DNA from: Hyphomicrobiales bacterium 4NK60-0047b
Lineage (GTDB): Bacteria > Pseudomonadota > Alphaproteobacteria > Rhizobiales > HXMU1428-3
Direction of reading: 5' to 3'
Length of the DNA stretch: 64,000 nucleotides
Assembly: GCA_040367435.1 (NCBI GenBank)
Contig: BAABWY010000001.1
Coordinates: 682,001 to 746,000 of the forward strand
Within the stretch, counting starts at the first letter, position 1, and each line of letters begins with the position of its first letter. Made by a program: the position numbers and the translations under genes. Below the pieces are notes generated by a model that ran no database searches, was not told where the DNA came from, and was given only the letters and a program-made list of their open reading frames with translations. Below, one piece after another: positions 8,110 through 16,479 of this stretch.

Positions 8110-9468
8110 ATGCGTCTAACAATCATAGGAAGTCTCAGCGGTAACCTTAGTACCGCCACCAAAATTGCGATGCAAAGTGGTGCAAAAGTCACTCATGCCC
8201 AAACCATTGAGACAGCCCTCAATGAACTTCGAAATGGCCAAGGCGCTGACCTCATTATGATTGAGGACAGCTTTGACATAAGAGAACTGGTTGAACGCTT
8301 AGAAACTGAGCATATCCATATTTCTGTTGTTGCTTGTGGCAGCGGTGAAAACACAAGAGCAGCCGTAGAAGCCATACAAGCCGGTGCCAAGGAATACATC
8401 CCTCTCCCACCAGACCCTGAGCTAATCGCAGCAATTCTAACCGCTGTTTCTAGAGATCAAAAAGCAATGATCTATAGAGACCCGATTATGACAAAAGTCA
8501 TAGCTATGGCTGATCAGGTAGCTAATTCTGAAGCCAGCATCCTGATCACGGGCGAATCTGGAACAGGCAAAGAAGTTATGGCTCGCCACGTACACGAGCA
8601 ATCTGCAAGAGCAAATAAAATCTTTATTTCCGTGAATTGTGCAGCCATTCCAGAAAACCTACTAGAATCTGAACTTTTCGGTCATGAAAAAGGCGCGTTC
8701 ACCGGCGCCCTGCACAGACGGATTGGTAAATTTGAAGAAGCCAATGGTGGCACTCTACTCTTGGATGAAATTTCAGAAATGGACGTGCGCCTACAAGCAA
8801 AACTATTACGCGCTCTGCAAGAAAGAATAATTGATCGTGTTGGTGGAAACAAACCAGTCCCGGTTGATATTCGCATCATAGCAACATCAAACCGCAACCT
8901 GGCAGAGGCTGTTCAAGAAGGCACATTTAGAGAAGACCTTCTCTATCGGCTTAATGTTGTTAACCTAACAATTCCACCGTTGCGCGATAGAAAAGAAGAC
9001 GTCATCGCTCTTGCCTCACATTTCGTTGAGAAATATACACAAGCAAATGGCTTTGAGAGCAAAACATTAAGCGAAGACGCTTTAAACGCGCTTCTTCAAA
9101 ACGAATGGCAAGGCAATGTCCGGGAGCTAGAAAACACAATCCACCGTGCCGTACTCTTATCAAACGGCTCAGAAATCAATCCAGATGTCATTCGTCCACC
9201 AGAAGCACTAACAAATCTAGCAAATGAACCAGCAGCTGCCGCAGCAGCAACAGCGGAAGCCGTTCAACAAAATCTTGTGGGAATGACTGTCGCAGAGGTT
9301 GAGCGAGATTTAATCTTGAATACACTGGACCATTGTATCGGCAACAGAACACACGCAGCGAATATTCTAGGGATCTCTATTCGAACGCTACGAAACAAAC
9401 TCAAACAATATGGGGATGAAGGGCTTGAAATCCCTCAACCCAACGAAACCCGCACCATCGCAACGTAA
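8110..9468 (+). CDS. flbD: Sigma-54-dependent flagellar regulator FlbD
   Basis: The 452-residue protein has a receiver-like domain (1-115), an AAA+ domain with Walker A GESGTGKE (148-155) and the sigma-54 loop GAFTGA (195-200), and a C-terminal Fis-type helix-turn-helix (HAANILGISIRTLRNKL). The receiver lacks the usual acidic pocket near its first strand (IIGSLSGN instead of an Asp pair), although an E52-D53 pair follows strand 3. This agrees with knowledge that Caulobacter FlbD is governed by FliX rather than by an ordinary kinase. It activates late flagellar sigma-54 promoters and represses fliF. It lies 36 bases after fliN, in the same operon, with AAGGAG upstream. Confidence 0.92.
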   Translation: MRLTIIGSLSGNLSTATKIAMQSGAKVTHAQTIETALNELRNGQGADLIMIEDSFDIRELVERLETEHIHISVVACGSGENTRAAVEAIQAGAKEYIPLPPDPELIAAILTAVSRDQKAMIYRDPIMTKVIAMADQVANSEASILITGESGTGKEVMARHVHEQSARANKIFISVNCAAIPENLLESELFGHEKGAFTGALHRRIGKFEEANGGTLLLDEISEMDVRLQAKLLRALQERIIDRVGGNKPVPVDIRIIATSNRNLAEAVQEGTFREDLLYRLNVVNLTIPPLRDRKEDVIALASHFVEKYTQANGFESKTLSEDALNALLQNEWQGNVRELENTIHRAVLLSNGSEINPDVIRPPEALTNLANEPAAAAAATAEAVQQNLVGMTVAEVERDLILNTLDHCIGNRTHAANILGISIRTLRNKLKQYGDEGLEIPQPNETRTIAT

Positions 9469-9531
9469 GCACGAGTTAAGTTTAACAAGTACTTAGTCCA
9501 CAATAAAAAATAAGTAATGAGCTTTCCACCT

Positions 9532-9735
9532 GAAGAAGGAGTTCAGCTCGTTTCGGGAAGAAGGACATGACGCCAGTGCGGTTGCTTGTGGGCAACCTGA
9601 AGCACAGATAAAAATGGCGTCCGGTGCACAAGATCAGCCCGAACGGAGCCTAGCGAGTACGGATTAGCTGATCGTCAAAAAAGCACCGCCCATCGGAGGG
9701 CCAGCTGCTTCGCAGCGGAATAGCCGTGAGAGAAA
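9532..9735 (+). repeat. Composite structured repeat, long copy with nested short hairpin
   Basis: The copy has the shared linkers in order: GAAGAAGGAG (9532), GGACATG (9563), GCCCATCGGAGG (about 9687) and AATAGCCGTGAGAGA (9719 onward). Stem 2 (GACGCCA 9569-9575 with TGGCGTC 9615-9621) holds a short hairpin element in its loop (GTGC-GGTTGC-TTGTGG-GCAACC-TGAA-GCAC, 9576-9605). Stem 3 (GGTGC with GCACC) is expanded by a further internal stem, GATCAGC with GCTGATC. Stem 4 is CAGCTGC with GCAGCGG-like arms around TTC. No coding potential is evident. Confidence 0.72.
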
Positions 9736-9736
9736 A

Positions 9737-9812
9737 TAGCGCGGTTGCTAGTGGGCAAGCTAAAGCGCCACTAAATAGCGCGGTTGCATAGTGGGCAATC
9801 TGAAGCGCCACT
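9737..9812 (+). repeat. Two tandem short hairpin elements directly before flhA
   Basis: Two near-identical copies of about 38 bp: GCGC-GGTTGC-TAGTGG-GCAAGC-TAAA-GCGC-CACTAAA, then GCGC-GGTTGC-ATAGTGG-GCAATC-TGAA-GCGC-CACTAAA. The 3' linker of the second runs into GAGAGAAAG, the only purine-rich stretch before the flhA start codon 25 bases further on. Confidence 0.72.
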
Positions 9813-9836
9813 AAAGAGAGAAAGCATAAATAAGCT

Positions 9837-11936
9837 ATGAGCGAAACAACGGTAATGAGCAGAATGAAGGGGCATGGCGACATCGGCCTGGCCCTTGGAA
9901 TCATTGCTATTTTGGTAATGCTCATTTTACCTATGCCTTCTTTTATGTTGGATATGGCACTAGCTATTTCAATTACATTTTCAGTCCTCATCTTGATGAC
10001 AGCTCTTTTTATTCATACACCTCTAGAGTTTTCCTCATTCCCAACAATTCTGCTGATTGCCACTATGATGCGGTTGGCGTTAAACCTTGCCTCCACACGC
10101 TTAATCCTAAGCCATGGCCATGAAGGGACAGATGCAGCCGGTCATGTGATTGAAGCCTTTGGTAATTTTGTCATGCAAGGCAATTTTATTATCGGTATTA
10201 TTGTCTTTTCTATTCTAGTCCTTGTGAACTTTATCGTGATCACCAAAGGTTCTGGCCGCATCGCCGAAGTTGCAGCTCGCTTCACATTGGATGCCATGCC
10301 AGGTAAACAAATGGCAATTGACGCAGACCTTTCAGCAGGCCTCATCGACGAAAATCAAGCAAAAGAGCGACGTCAGCGCTTAGAAAGTGAAAGCTCTTTC
10401 TTTGGTGCGATGGACGGTGCATCTAAATTCGTAAGAGGTGATGCAGTAGCTGGCTTACTTATCACCGTGATTAACATTGTTGGCGGCATTATCATTGGCG
10501 TTGGTCAAAATGGACTATCATTCGGCGATGCCGCGCAAACATATACACTACTCACCATTGGTGATGGCCTTGTCAGTCAAGTGCCAGCCTTGATTGTATC
10601 AACAGCTGCAGGTCTTCTTGTCTCTAAGGCTGGTGTAGATGGCGCAGCAAACGTCGCTCTTTCAGAGCAGCTTTCAGGCTATCCTAAAGCTTTAGCCATG
10701 TCTTCTGGTGTCATGTTCTTTATGTCAACTCTGCCAGGCATACCTCTACTACCCTTTCTCACATTAGCGGCTGGCGCAGGGGTCCTGGCCTGGCAATCCA
10801 GTGGGGCGTTGAAGAAAAAGAAAGAAGAAGTCGCCCGAATGGCTGCTGTTCAACAAATGGAGGCTGCAGCTCCACCAGCTGAAGAACCCATAGCAAACGT
10901 CCTAAAAATTGATAGTTTACGCCTGGAGCTTGGCTATTCTCTCATACCTATGATCAAGGATGGTGCAGCAGACGGTGACAAACTAACAGAACAAATCAAA
11001 GCCCTTCGCAGACAATTGGCGGCTGACATGGGCTTTGTTATGCCATCTGTACGTATCCTTGATGATGTACATCTAGGGCCTAATAATTATATTATCAAAG
11101 TAAAAGAGGTCGCCTCTGGCGACGGAGAAATTTATCCTGGTCAATATTTGGTCATGGATCCAGCCGGCCGTGATATCCAGATTTCTGGCATCAATACAAT
11201 TGAGCCAACATTTGGCCTTCCTGCCAAGTGGATTACTCAAGAAAACCGCGATGATGCTCAAATCAAAGGTTATACAGTGGTTGATCCTGTCACAGTGATA
11301 TCAACACATCTAACTGAAGTATTGAAAAATAATATGGCCGACCTGCTTTCTTATACAGAGGTGAATGGCCTGCTTGATAACCTGGACGCAAATCAGAAAC
11401 GTTTGATGGAAGATATTGTACCAGCTCAAATCAATATCACTGGTATTCAACGTATCTTACAAAACCTACTGAAAGAGCGCGTATCTATTCGAGATCTACC
11501 AGCTATCCTTGAAGGGATTGCAGAAGCAACAGCATTCACATCAAATGGGCAAGCCATTACAGAACATGTGAGATCTCGCCTAGCACGACAAATTTCATCA
11601 TCACATACCAATCACGATGGAACTCTAGCCATCGTTTCTCTTCATCCACAATGGGAACAAGAATTTGCTGAAACCATAATCGGTGATGGAGATGATCGCC
11701 AACTCGCAATGGCACCAAGTAAACTGCAAGACTTTATCCGCAACGTTGCAGCCGCTTTCGAAGAAGCATCAGCAAACGGTGATTACGCTGTACTTCTAAC
11801 AAGCCCAGCAGCCAGACCCTTTGTTCGCTCAATTGTCGAGCGCTTCCGCCCACAAACCGTCGTGCTAAGCCAAAATGAAATCCACCCAACAGCCAAAATA
11901 AGAACAGCTGCCCTTGTAGCTTCAGTCGATGCTTAA
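9837..11936 (+). CDS. flhA: Flagellar export gate protein FlhA
   Basis: The 699-residue protein has about eight N-terminal membrane helices (residues 15-325) with conserved FlhA segments LILPMPSFMLDMALAISITF, TMMRLALNLASTRLIL, RFTLDAMPGKQMAIDADL and GDAVAGLLITVINIVGGI. A large cytoplasmic domain (about 350-699) follows, with LELGYSLIPMI and a QNLLKERVSIRDLPAILEGIAE motif. FlhA forms the nonameric export gate ring that selects substrates and uses the proton gradient. Length is typical. A second ATG lies at 9852. It is separated from flbD by about 370 bp filled with structured repeats, so it may need its own promoter; none is obvious. Confidence 0.95.
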   Translation: MSETTVMSRMKGHGDIGLALGIIAILVMLILPMPSFMLDMALAISITFSVLILMTALFIHTPLEFSSFPTILLIATMMRLALNLASTRLILSHGHEGTDAAGHVIEAFGNFVMQGNFIIGIIVFSILVLVNFIVITKGSGRIAEVAARFTLDAMPGKQMAIDADLSAGLIDENQAKERRQRLESESSFFGAMDGASKFVRGDAVAGLLITVINIVGGIIIGVGQNGLSFGDAAQTYTLLTIGDGLVSQVPALIVSTAAGLLVSKAGVDGAANVALSEQLSGYPKALAMSSGVMFFMSTLPGIPLLPFLTLAAGAGVLAWQSSGALKKKKEEVARMAAVQQMEAAAPPAEEPIANVLKIDSLRLELGYSLIPMIKDGAADGDKLTEQIKALRRQLAADMGFVMPSVRILDDVHLGPNNYIIKVKEVASGDGEIYPGQYLVMDPAGRDIQISGINTIEPTFGLPAKWITQENRDDAQIKGYTVVDPVTVISTHLTEVLKNNMADLLSYTEVNGLLDNLDANQKRLMEDIVPAQINITGIQRILQNLLKERVSIRDLPAILEGIAEATAFTSNGQAITEHVRSRLARQISSSHTNHDGTLAIVSLHPQWEQEFAETIIGDGDDRQLAMAPSKLQDFIRNVAAAFEEASANGDYAVLLTSPAARPFVRSIVERFRPQTVVLSQNEIHPTAKIRTAALVASVDA

Positions 11937-12016
11937 AAAACCAAAGATTTAAAGACTTTATATTTCTATTTTAAAAAGCTAACATTATAATCATCATTGT
12001 AATGCTGTTAATTCTA

Positions 12017-12102
12017 GCGTGTGTCGCACAAAAAGTGAGTACAGATCTTGTGAAAGCGTGAGTGCTAGTGGGCAACTGAAGTGCCAATAAAAAATGACAC
12101 GC
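12017..12102 (+). repeat. Short hairpin element nested in a GCGTGTC stem
   Basis: Outer arms GCGTGTGTC (12017-12025) and GACACGC (12096-12102) enclose a degenerate short hairpin, GAGTGC-TAGTGG-GCAACTGAA-GTGCC, and then a CAATAAAAAAT linker before the closing arm. It lies in the gap between flhA and comF. Confidence 0.55.
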
Positions 12103-12182
12103 CAAAATAAAAAGATAGGGCATATCTCATGAATTCAGTAAAAAGAAGAATGCTCTAGTAAATTAAGAACTGGTCAATCATT

Positions 12183-12992
12183 GTGTCTGTGTATTTAAGA
12201 TTGTTAAGCTCTAAAAGAAACCAAGAATTGGTTCAAAAAAAAATAAGCGAACTTACCAGCCAAGCAAATAAATCATTTATCGATTATCTCTTCCCCCCAG
12301 TATGTCTAAACTGCTTAGCCTCACTAGAAGTTCCTCATAAGGTCTGCCCTGATTGCTGGAAAAATATAGATTTCTTAATCGCCCCTTTATGTGAAGTGAA
12401 AGGTACACCATTTCCTTTTGATTTAGAGCCTGGCACCATCTCAGCCACAGCGTTAAAGAAACCACCTCATTATGATAAAGCAAGAGGTGTGGCGGCTTAT
12501 GAAGGAACAATGAAAGAACTAATTCATAAATTAAAATACAATGATCGCCATGAATTCCTAAACCTTTTTGTTACTTGGATGAGTTTTGCAGGGAAAGAAC
12601 TGATCCAGCAAAGTGATCTAATCGTACCCATTCCACTATATAAATCACGTTTATGGGAAAGAAGGTTTAATCAATCAGCCTTACTCGCAAAACGGTTAAG
12701 TGAAAAAACTCAAATTCCATACGAATGCTCTATACTACGAAGGCAAAAAAAAACTCGCTCTCAAGTCGGCCTCACATCAAAAGAGAGATACCAAAATCTC
12801 AAAAATGCATTCGTCATCGAAGAAACTAAAAGAAATAAATTAGAAGGCAAATCAATACTTGTAATAGATGATGTAATCACAACGGGAGCCACTATAAATT
12901 CGGCTGCCATCGCCCTTAAAAAATCAGGTGCAAGCTCTGTAAACATATTAAGTCTTGCCATTGTGACAAATAGTAACAATCAATTTATTTGA
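12183..12992 (+). CDS. comF: ComF family phosphoribosyltransferase-like protein
   Basis: The 269-residue protein has an N-terminal zinc-ribbon (C41-x2-C44 and C55-x2-C58), a double-motif core (KLKYNDRHE, then LIVPIPLYKSRLWERRFNQS) and a type I phosphoribosyltransferase PRPP loop (ILVIDDVITTGAT near residue 235). ComF is required for DNA uptake in naturally competent bacteria, probably on the cytoplasmic side, but homologues are widespread and the biochemical role in other bacteria is not settled. No other competence gene is in view. The start is uncertain: GTG 12183 and GTG 12189 are both possible and neither has a ribosome binding site. A paralogue-like 'gntX' label is equivalent. Confidence 0.85.
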   Translation: MSVYLRLLSSKRNQELVQKKISELTSQANKSFIDYLFPPVCLNCLASLEVPHKVCPDCWKNIDFLIAPLCEVKGTPFPFDLEPGTISATALKKPPHYDKARGVAAYEGTMKELIHKLKYNDRHEFLNLFVTWMSFAGKELIQQSDLIVPIPLYKSRLWERRFNQSALLAKRLSEKTQIPYECSILRRQKKTRSQVGLTSKERYQNLKNAFVIEETKRNKLEGKSILVIDDVITTGATINSAAIALKKSGASSVNILSLAIVTNSNNQFI

Positions 12993-13422
12993 TGAAGATA
13001 AGAAGCATGCTAATCATTTGCTTATTAACTAAAATAAGTCGAACAATATTATATTTATAAAAATCAGTTGACTAAGCCACTATAAATACAAATATTAACG
13101 AATTAGAGTCTTATTAGAGATTACAAAGTTGTATGAAAAAATTATTTTCATTAAATCTTTAAAAAACTAAAAAGTCAGGCTTGCAAAGAGTTATTCATAT
13201 TAATATAAAAACAAGCATTATAAAATAGATATTAACAATACAATTTGGTAATATATAATATAAAACCAATCGGATATATTTAATATATTTAAAAAATACT
13301 AAAAAATACTGATATTGAAATTTTAATTTTTTTTATTACTTAAAAAGATAATTTATTGTCCCTCAATTCAAGGGCGACCAAAGCCAAAAATATAATTGGC
13401 TATATAAAGGAGTTACCAAACA
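12993..13422. promoter_or_regulatory. Very AT-rich leader region of mucR
   Basis: About 430 bp with long A/T runs and many TA steps (for example around 13200-13340) and almost no G or C. MucR/Ros proteins bind AT-rich DNA with T-A steps in an H-NS-like way and often repress their own gene, so this stretch is a plausible autoregulatory region. I see no coding frame or stable hairpin in it. The mucR ribosome binding site AAGGAG lies at about 13407. Confidence 0.4.
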
Positions 13423-13830
13423 ATGGATCAAGAAAACAATAATGTTGCAGTCGTAGAACTAACAGCCGATATTGTCGCTGCATATGTCAGCAACAACTCA
13501 GTTGTTGCAACAGATGTTCCTTCCTTGATTGCTGACGTATTTGATGCGCTAAGCAAAGCTGCTCGCGTTAGCCCAGGAAGCACTCTTGAAGATTTGAAAC
13601 CAGCAGTACCAGTGAAAAAATCTATCACACCAGATTTCCTTGTCTGCCTTGAAGATGGCAAAAAATTCAAATCATTGAAGCGCCACTTGAGAACCCATTA
13701 CAATCTTTCACCAGAAGAATATCGCGAAAAGTGGAGCCTACCACACGATTACCCTATGGTTGCCCCCAATTATGCAGCAGCACGTTCACGTCTTGCTAAG
13801 AAAATGGGTCTTGGCCAAAGAGCCATGTAA
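13423..13830 (+). CDS. mucR: MucR/Ros family zinc-finger regulator
   Basis: The 135-residue protein has the Ros/MucR domain in its C-terminal half: [44 protein letters not shown] and [11 protein letters not shown]. The zinc ligands read C75-x2-D78-x9-H88-x3-H92, so the second cysteine of the Ros finger is an Asp, a variant known among Mesorhizobium homologues. The N-terminal half is helical and would drive oligomerisation. MucR proteins silence AT-rich genes and control motility, exopolysaccharide and the cell cycle in alphaproteobacteria. The gene has a good ribosome binding site and its own terminator, so it is a single-gene unit. Confidence 0.93.
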   Translation: MDQENNNVAVVELTADIVAAYVSNNSVVATDVPSLIADVFDALSKAARVSPGSTLEDLKPAVPVKKSITPDFLVCLEDGKKFKSLKRHLRTHYNLSPEEYREKWSLPHDYPMVAPNYAAARSRLAKKMGLGQRAM

Positions 13831-13874
13831 TAAGAATCATGTAAAAAATCAGTTTTGTTACATTAAAAATTACA

Positions 13875-13912
13875 AAAAAACCTTGCTAACCAAATTAGTG
13901 AGGTTTTTTTTA
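13875..13912 (+). terminator. Rho-independent terminator of mucR
   Basis: The stem AACCTTGCTAA and TTAGTGAGGTT around CCAAA is followed by eight T residues, 45 bases after the mucR stop codon. Confidence 0.88.
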
Positions 13913-13963
13913 TAAAAAAATTTTGAATCTTATCAGACACTTAAATCTCAAACGCACTGAAAT

Positions 13964-14035
13964 GAGAACATTTGTTCTCATTTGTTCTTTACTTGTTCTC
14001 ATTTTCAGCGTAAAAAATAAGAACATTAAGAGAAC
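13964..14035 (+). promoter_or_regulatory. Cluster of LexA (SOS) boxes before imuA
   Basis: Two copies of the alphaproteobacterial LexA box are present: GTTC-N7-GTTC at 13984-13998 and its reverse complement GAAC-N7-GAAC at 14021-14035. Just upstream is a near-perfect palindrome, GAAC-N4-GTTC (13966-13977), the form used by LexA of Gram-positive bacteria. The second box ends 16 bases before the imuA start codon, where bound repressor would block transcription. Confidence 0.8.
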
Positions 14036-14051
14036 TTAGGAGTCGAAAGTC

Positions 14052-14930
14052 ATGAGAAAAGAAGCTGAAATTCTATCCCACCAACTAGCACCAAACACAG
14101 TACTCTCAATGCTAGATGAAACTTCCGCTCCTCTGGCAAATCACATAACGATCCCAACAGGAGTTTCAATAAGTTCTTCTACTACAGAATTTACGAATAC
14201 CCTGAAGTCACTAGAATTACCAATTGCCACCACATCATCCATTCAATTACCTGTCCGATCGCAACAAAAAACAACTGAGTTAAATTTCGGAACACCACAA
14301 ATCGACTTATCTCTCCCAGAAGGAACTCTGTCAAAAGACGGCATCCATGAATTTAATCCAAAACACTTTAGAGATCAGGACCTAGCTTTCAAAACCGCAT
14401 TAACATTGGCAGCTCGTGAACTTAGCTCTACACAAACAAAACCTATTTTCTGTTTTTTAACCGAAGATCAATCAAATCTAATCAAGTGGCTATCAAGTAG
14501 AGAAATTACAAAACTTGGCCTTTCAAAAGAGAACTTGATTGTTATTACAGCCAAACATACAGACGACCTGTTATGGGCAATGGAAGAAACATTACACACA
14601 GTAGATGCAGTAGCTCTTGTTGCTCATTTTACGTTGTTAAACAATATCTCCGCACAAAGGTTATCTTTTGCATCTCAATCCAAGAAAATTCCGTGCCTAC
14701 TGATTTGTAACCATAAAATTGATGGACCAAACCACACAAAATCAAAATGGACCGTGTGGACGGAAGCAGAAGAAGAAAACCTTCAAGATGATAAAATCGG
14801 CCTCTCTTTAAGTCAGATTAAAGATGAAAGACAAGACGCAAACTGGATTATCAAATGGCAGGCTGAAAAAGGAAGGTTCACCACAGCGTCAAAAGAAACA
14901 TTAGTTCCTGGAAGCGCAAAAATACATTAG
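14052..14930 (+). CDS. imuA: SOS-inducible ImuA-like protein
   Basis: The 292-residue protein matches the ImuA/SulA-like RecA-fold family in its C-terminal two thirds: GIHEF, then KLGLSKENLIVITAKHTDDLLWAMEETLHTVDAVALVAH and RLSFASQSKKIPCLLICN. ImuA works with ImuB and DnaE2 in damage-induced mutagenic synthesis. Normally imuA-imuB-dnaE2 form one operon, but here imuA is followed by a terminator and by nadA, so its partners must lie elsewhere or be absent. The N-terminal 75 residues are poorly conserved and the nucleotide-binding loop is degenerate (LPEGTLSKDG). LexA boxes upstream support SOS control. TAGGAG precedes the start. Confidence 0.78.
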   Translation: MRKEAEILSHQLAPNTVLSMLDETSAPLANHITIPTGVSISSSTTEFTNTLKSLELPIATTSSIQLPVRSQQKTTELNFGTPQIDLSLPEGTLSKDGIHEFNPKHFRDQDLAFKTALTLAARELSSTQTKPIFCFLTEDQSNLIKWLSSREITKLGLSKENLIVITAKHTDDLLWAMEETLHTVDAVALVAHFTLLNNISAQRLSFASQSKKIPCLLICNHKIDGPNHTKSKWTVWTEAEEENLQDDKIGLSLSQIKDERQDANWIIKWQAEKGRFTTASKETLVPGSAKIH

Positions 14931-14952
14931 ACATTTTAAGCTATAACCAGCT

Positions 14953-15026
14953 ACATCCCCTCTTTCCAACTTTGTTTCCCCCAATCTGAGGACAATGCCC
15001 CTGCTAGGAAAGGGGGGATGTTTTTT
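14953..15026 (+). terminator. Long stem-loop terminator after imuA
   Basis: The arm ACATCCCCTCTTTCC (14953 onward) pairs with GGAAAGGGGGGATGT (15007-15021) across a loop of about 40 bases and is followed by TTTTTT. The large loop is unusual; a second structure may be inside it. Confidence 0.65.
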
Positions 15027-15181
15027 GACTTTTTCTACTTTTTTAAGTCCAATACCTTGAAATTAATAAGGTTTAACCTATATATGTATCAAGGACATGG
15101 GTGGGTACCTTTAAACTTCCCTTCCCTAATATTGACAAAGTTAAATTCTTTAACTTATAAAGTAAAAATAGCTTTTGAAAA

Positions 15182-15206
15182 AACCGGCTCAAAGCCGGAT
15201 ATTTTA
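15182..15206 (+). terminator. Small hairpin in the nadA upstream region
   Basis: The stem CCGGCT-CAA-AGCCGG (15184-15198) is followed by ATATTTT. It lies in the 420-bp gap between imuA and nadA, about 150 bp before nadA. It may be a second terminator or part of a nadA leader; I see no known riboswitch here. Confidence 0.4.
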
Positions 15207-15350
15207 ACAATATACTTATACTCATAATGAGCATAAGGCAGGTAAATCACTTGATCTAGAGATGGATTGACCATCTCCAAAAACATCATCGATGTTGGTA
15301 AAACCAACCTGATAGTGTTTTTTCTAAAAGTGATAGAAAAGAGGTTCGTT

Positions 15351-16472
15351 ATGGCGGTAATTGAACAAACAATCACAAAATCAAATAGTGCAGTTGCTGG
15401 TGAGAAAACTGAAAGCGCACTAAACGCGCCGGTTACTAGTGGGCAACCTGCAGGCACACTAAAAAGCGAGAAATCCAAATCTTTGGAATACACACCAGAG
15501 ATCGCAAAGGAAATGGCGCCTTTATATGAAAAGGTGAAATCTGTTGTGCCACCTGTGGAATGGCCACACATGGCGCCATTGATTAAAGCCATCAATGATC
15601 TTAAAAAAGAAAAGAATGCCGTCATCTTAGCGCATAACTATATGACGCCTGAGATATTCCATTGTATTTCTGATTTTATGGGCGACAGTCTACAACTAGC
15701 TGTCGAAGCCAGCAATGTTGATGCTGATGTCATTCTACAATGCGGTGTACATTTTATGGCCGAAACATCAAAATTGATGAACCCAAGCAAAAAGGTTCTG
15801 ATCTCAAGCATGGAAGCTGGTTGTTCGCTTGCCGACTCAATCACACCAGAAGATGTCAGAGCTTTAAGAGAAGCCTACCCAGGCGTTCCAATTGTCACCT
15901 ATGTCAACACGTCAGCAGCTGTAAAAGCTGAATGTGACATTTGCTGCACATCGTCAAATGCTGTTCAAATCGTTGAATCGTTTGAGTCAGATAAAATCTT
16001 GATGGTTCCTGATGAATATTTGGCAAAATATGTCGCCACGCAAACATCAAAAGAAATTATTGCCTGGAAAGGTCATTGTGAAGTTCATGAGCGCTTTACA
16101 GCAGCTGAGCTAAATGAATATCGTGATGCAAACCCTGGCATTAAAATCATTGCACATCCTGAATGTCCGCCAGAAGTTATTGATGCAGCTGATTTCACAG
16201 GCTCAACATCTGGCATGATCAAATGGGTAAAAGATAACCGCCCAGCAAAAGTCATGATGGTGACAGAATGTTCAATGAGCGACAATGTTGCAGTAGAAAC
16301 TCCTGACGTCGAATTTATTCGTCCATGTAATTTCTGTCCGCACATGAAACGCATCACATTGGAAAATGTCTATGAAGCTCTACTAGAGATGAAAGAAGAA
16401 GTGACAATCGATCCAGAAGTAGCCGAGAAAGCCCGTCTCTCTGTAGAACGCATGATTAACGTCACGGCTTAA
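15351..16472 (+). CDS. nadA: Quinolinate synthase NadA
   Basis: The protein has the NadA repeats and the three iron-sulfur cysteines in their usual contexts: [15 protein letters not shown] and [27 protein letters not shown] (first Cys), [24 protein letters not shown] (second) and [23 protein letters not shown] (third). It condenses iminoaspartate with dihydroxyacetone phosphate to quinolinate. I chose ATG 15351 (373 residues), preceded by AAGAGG; an upstream TTG at 15267 is unlikely. The first 55 or so residues precede the conserved domain and include an in-frame short hairpin repeat ([15 protein letters not shown]). First gene of nadA-nadB-nadC. Confidence 0.94.
   Translation: MAVIEQTITKSNSAVAGEKTESALNAPVTSGQPAGTLKSEKSKSLEYTPEIAKEMAPLYEKVKSVVPPVEWPHMAPLIKAINDLKKEKNAVILAHNYMTPEIFHCISDFMGDSLQLAVEASNVDADVILQCGVHFMAETSKLMNPSKKVLISSMEAGCSLADSITPEDVRALREAYPGVPIVTYVNTSAAVKAECDICCTSSNAVQIVESFESDKILMVPDEYLAKYVATQTSKEIIAWKGHCEVHERFTAAELNEYRDANPGIKIIAHPECPPEVIDAADFTGSTSGMIKWVKDNRPAKVMMVTECSMSDNVAVETPDVEFIRPCNFCPHMKRITLENVYEALLEMKEEVTIDPEVAEKARLSVERMINVTA
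15424..15468 (+). repeat. Short hairpin element translated inside nadA
   Basis: The sequence GCGCC-GGTTAC-TAGTGG-GCAACC-TGCA-GGCAC-ACTAAAAA is the same short hairpin element found between genes elsewhere in the window, here within the N-terminal coding part of nadA. It encodes [15 protein letters not shown] in frame without a stop codon. It falls before the conserved NadA domain. Confidence 0.72.
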
Positions 16473-16479
16473 ATCCATC

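Noticed and set aside
15018-15227. A 69-codon open frame before nadA
   Set aside because: It begins in the T-run of the imuA terminator, has no binding site and no family resemblance.
14953-15350. A riboswitch controlling nadABC
   Set aside because: The hairpins here look like terminators, and I see no match to the NAD-binding riboswitch motifs I know.
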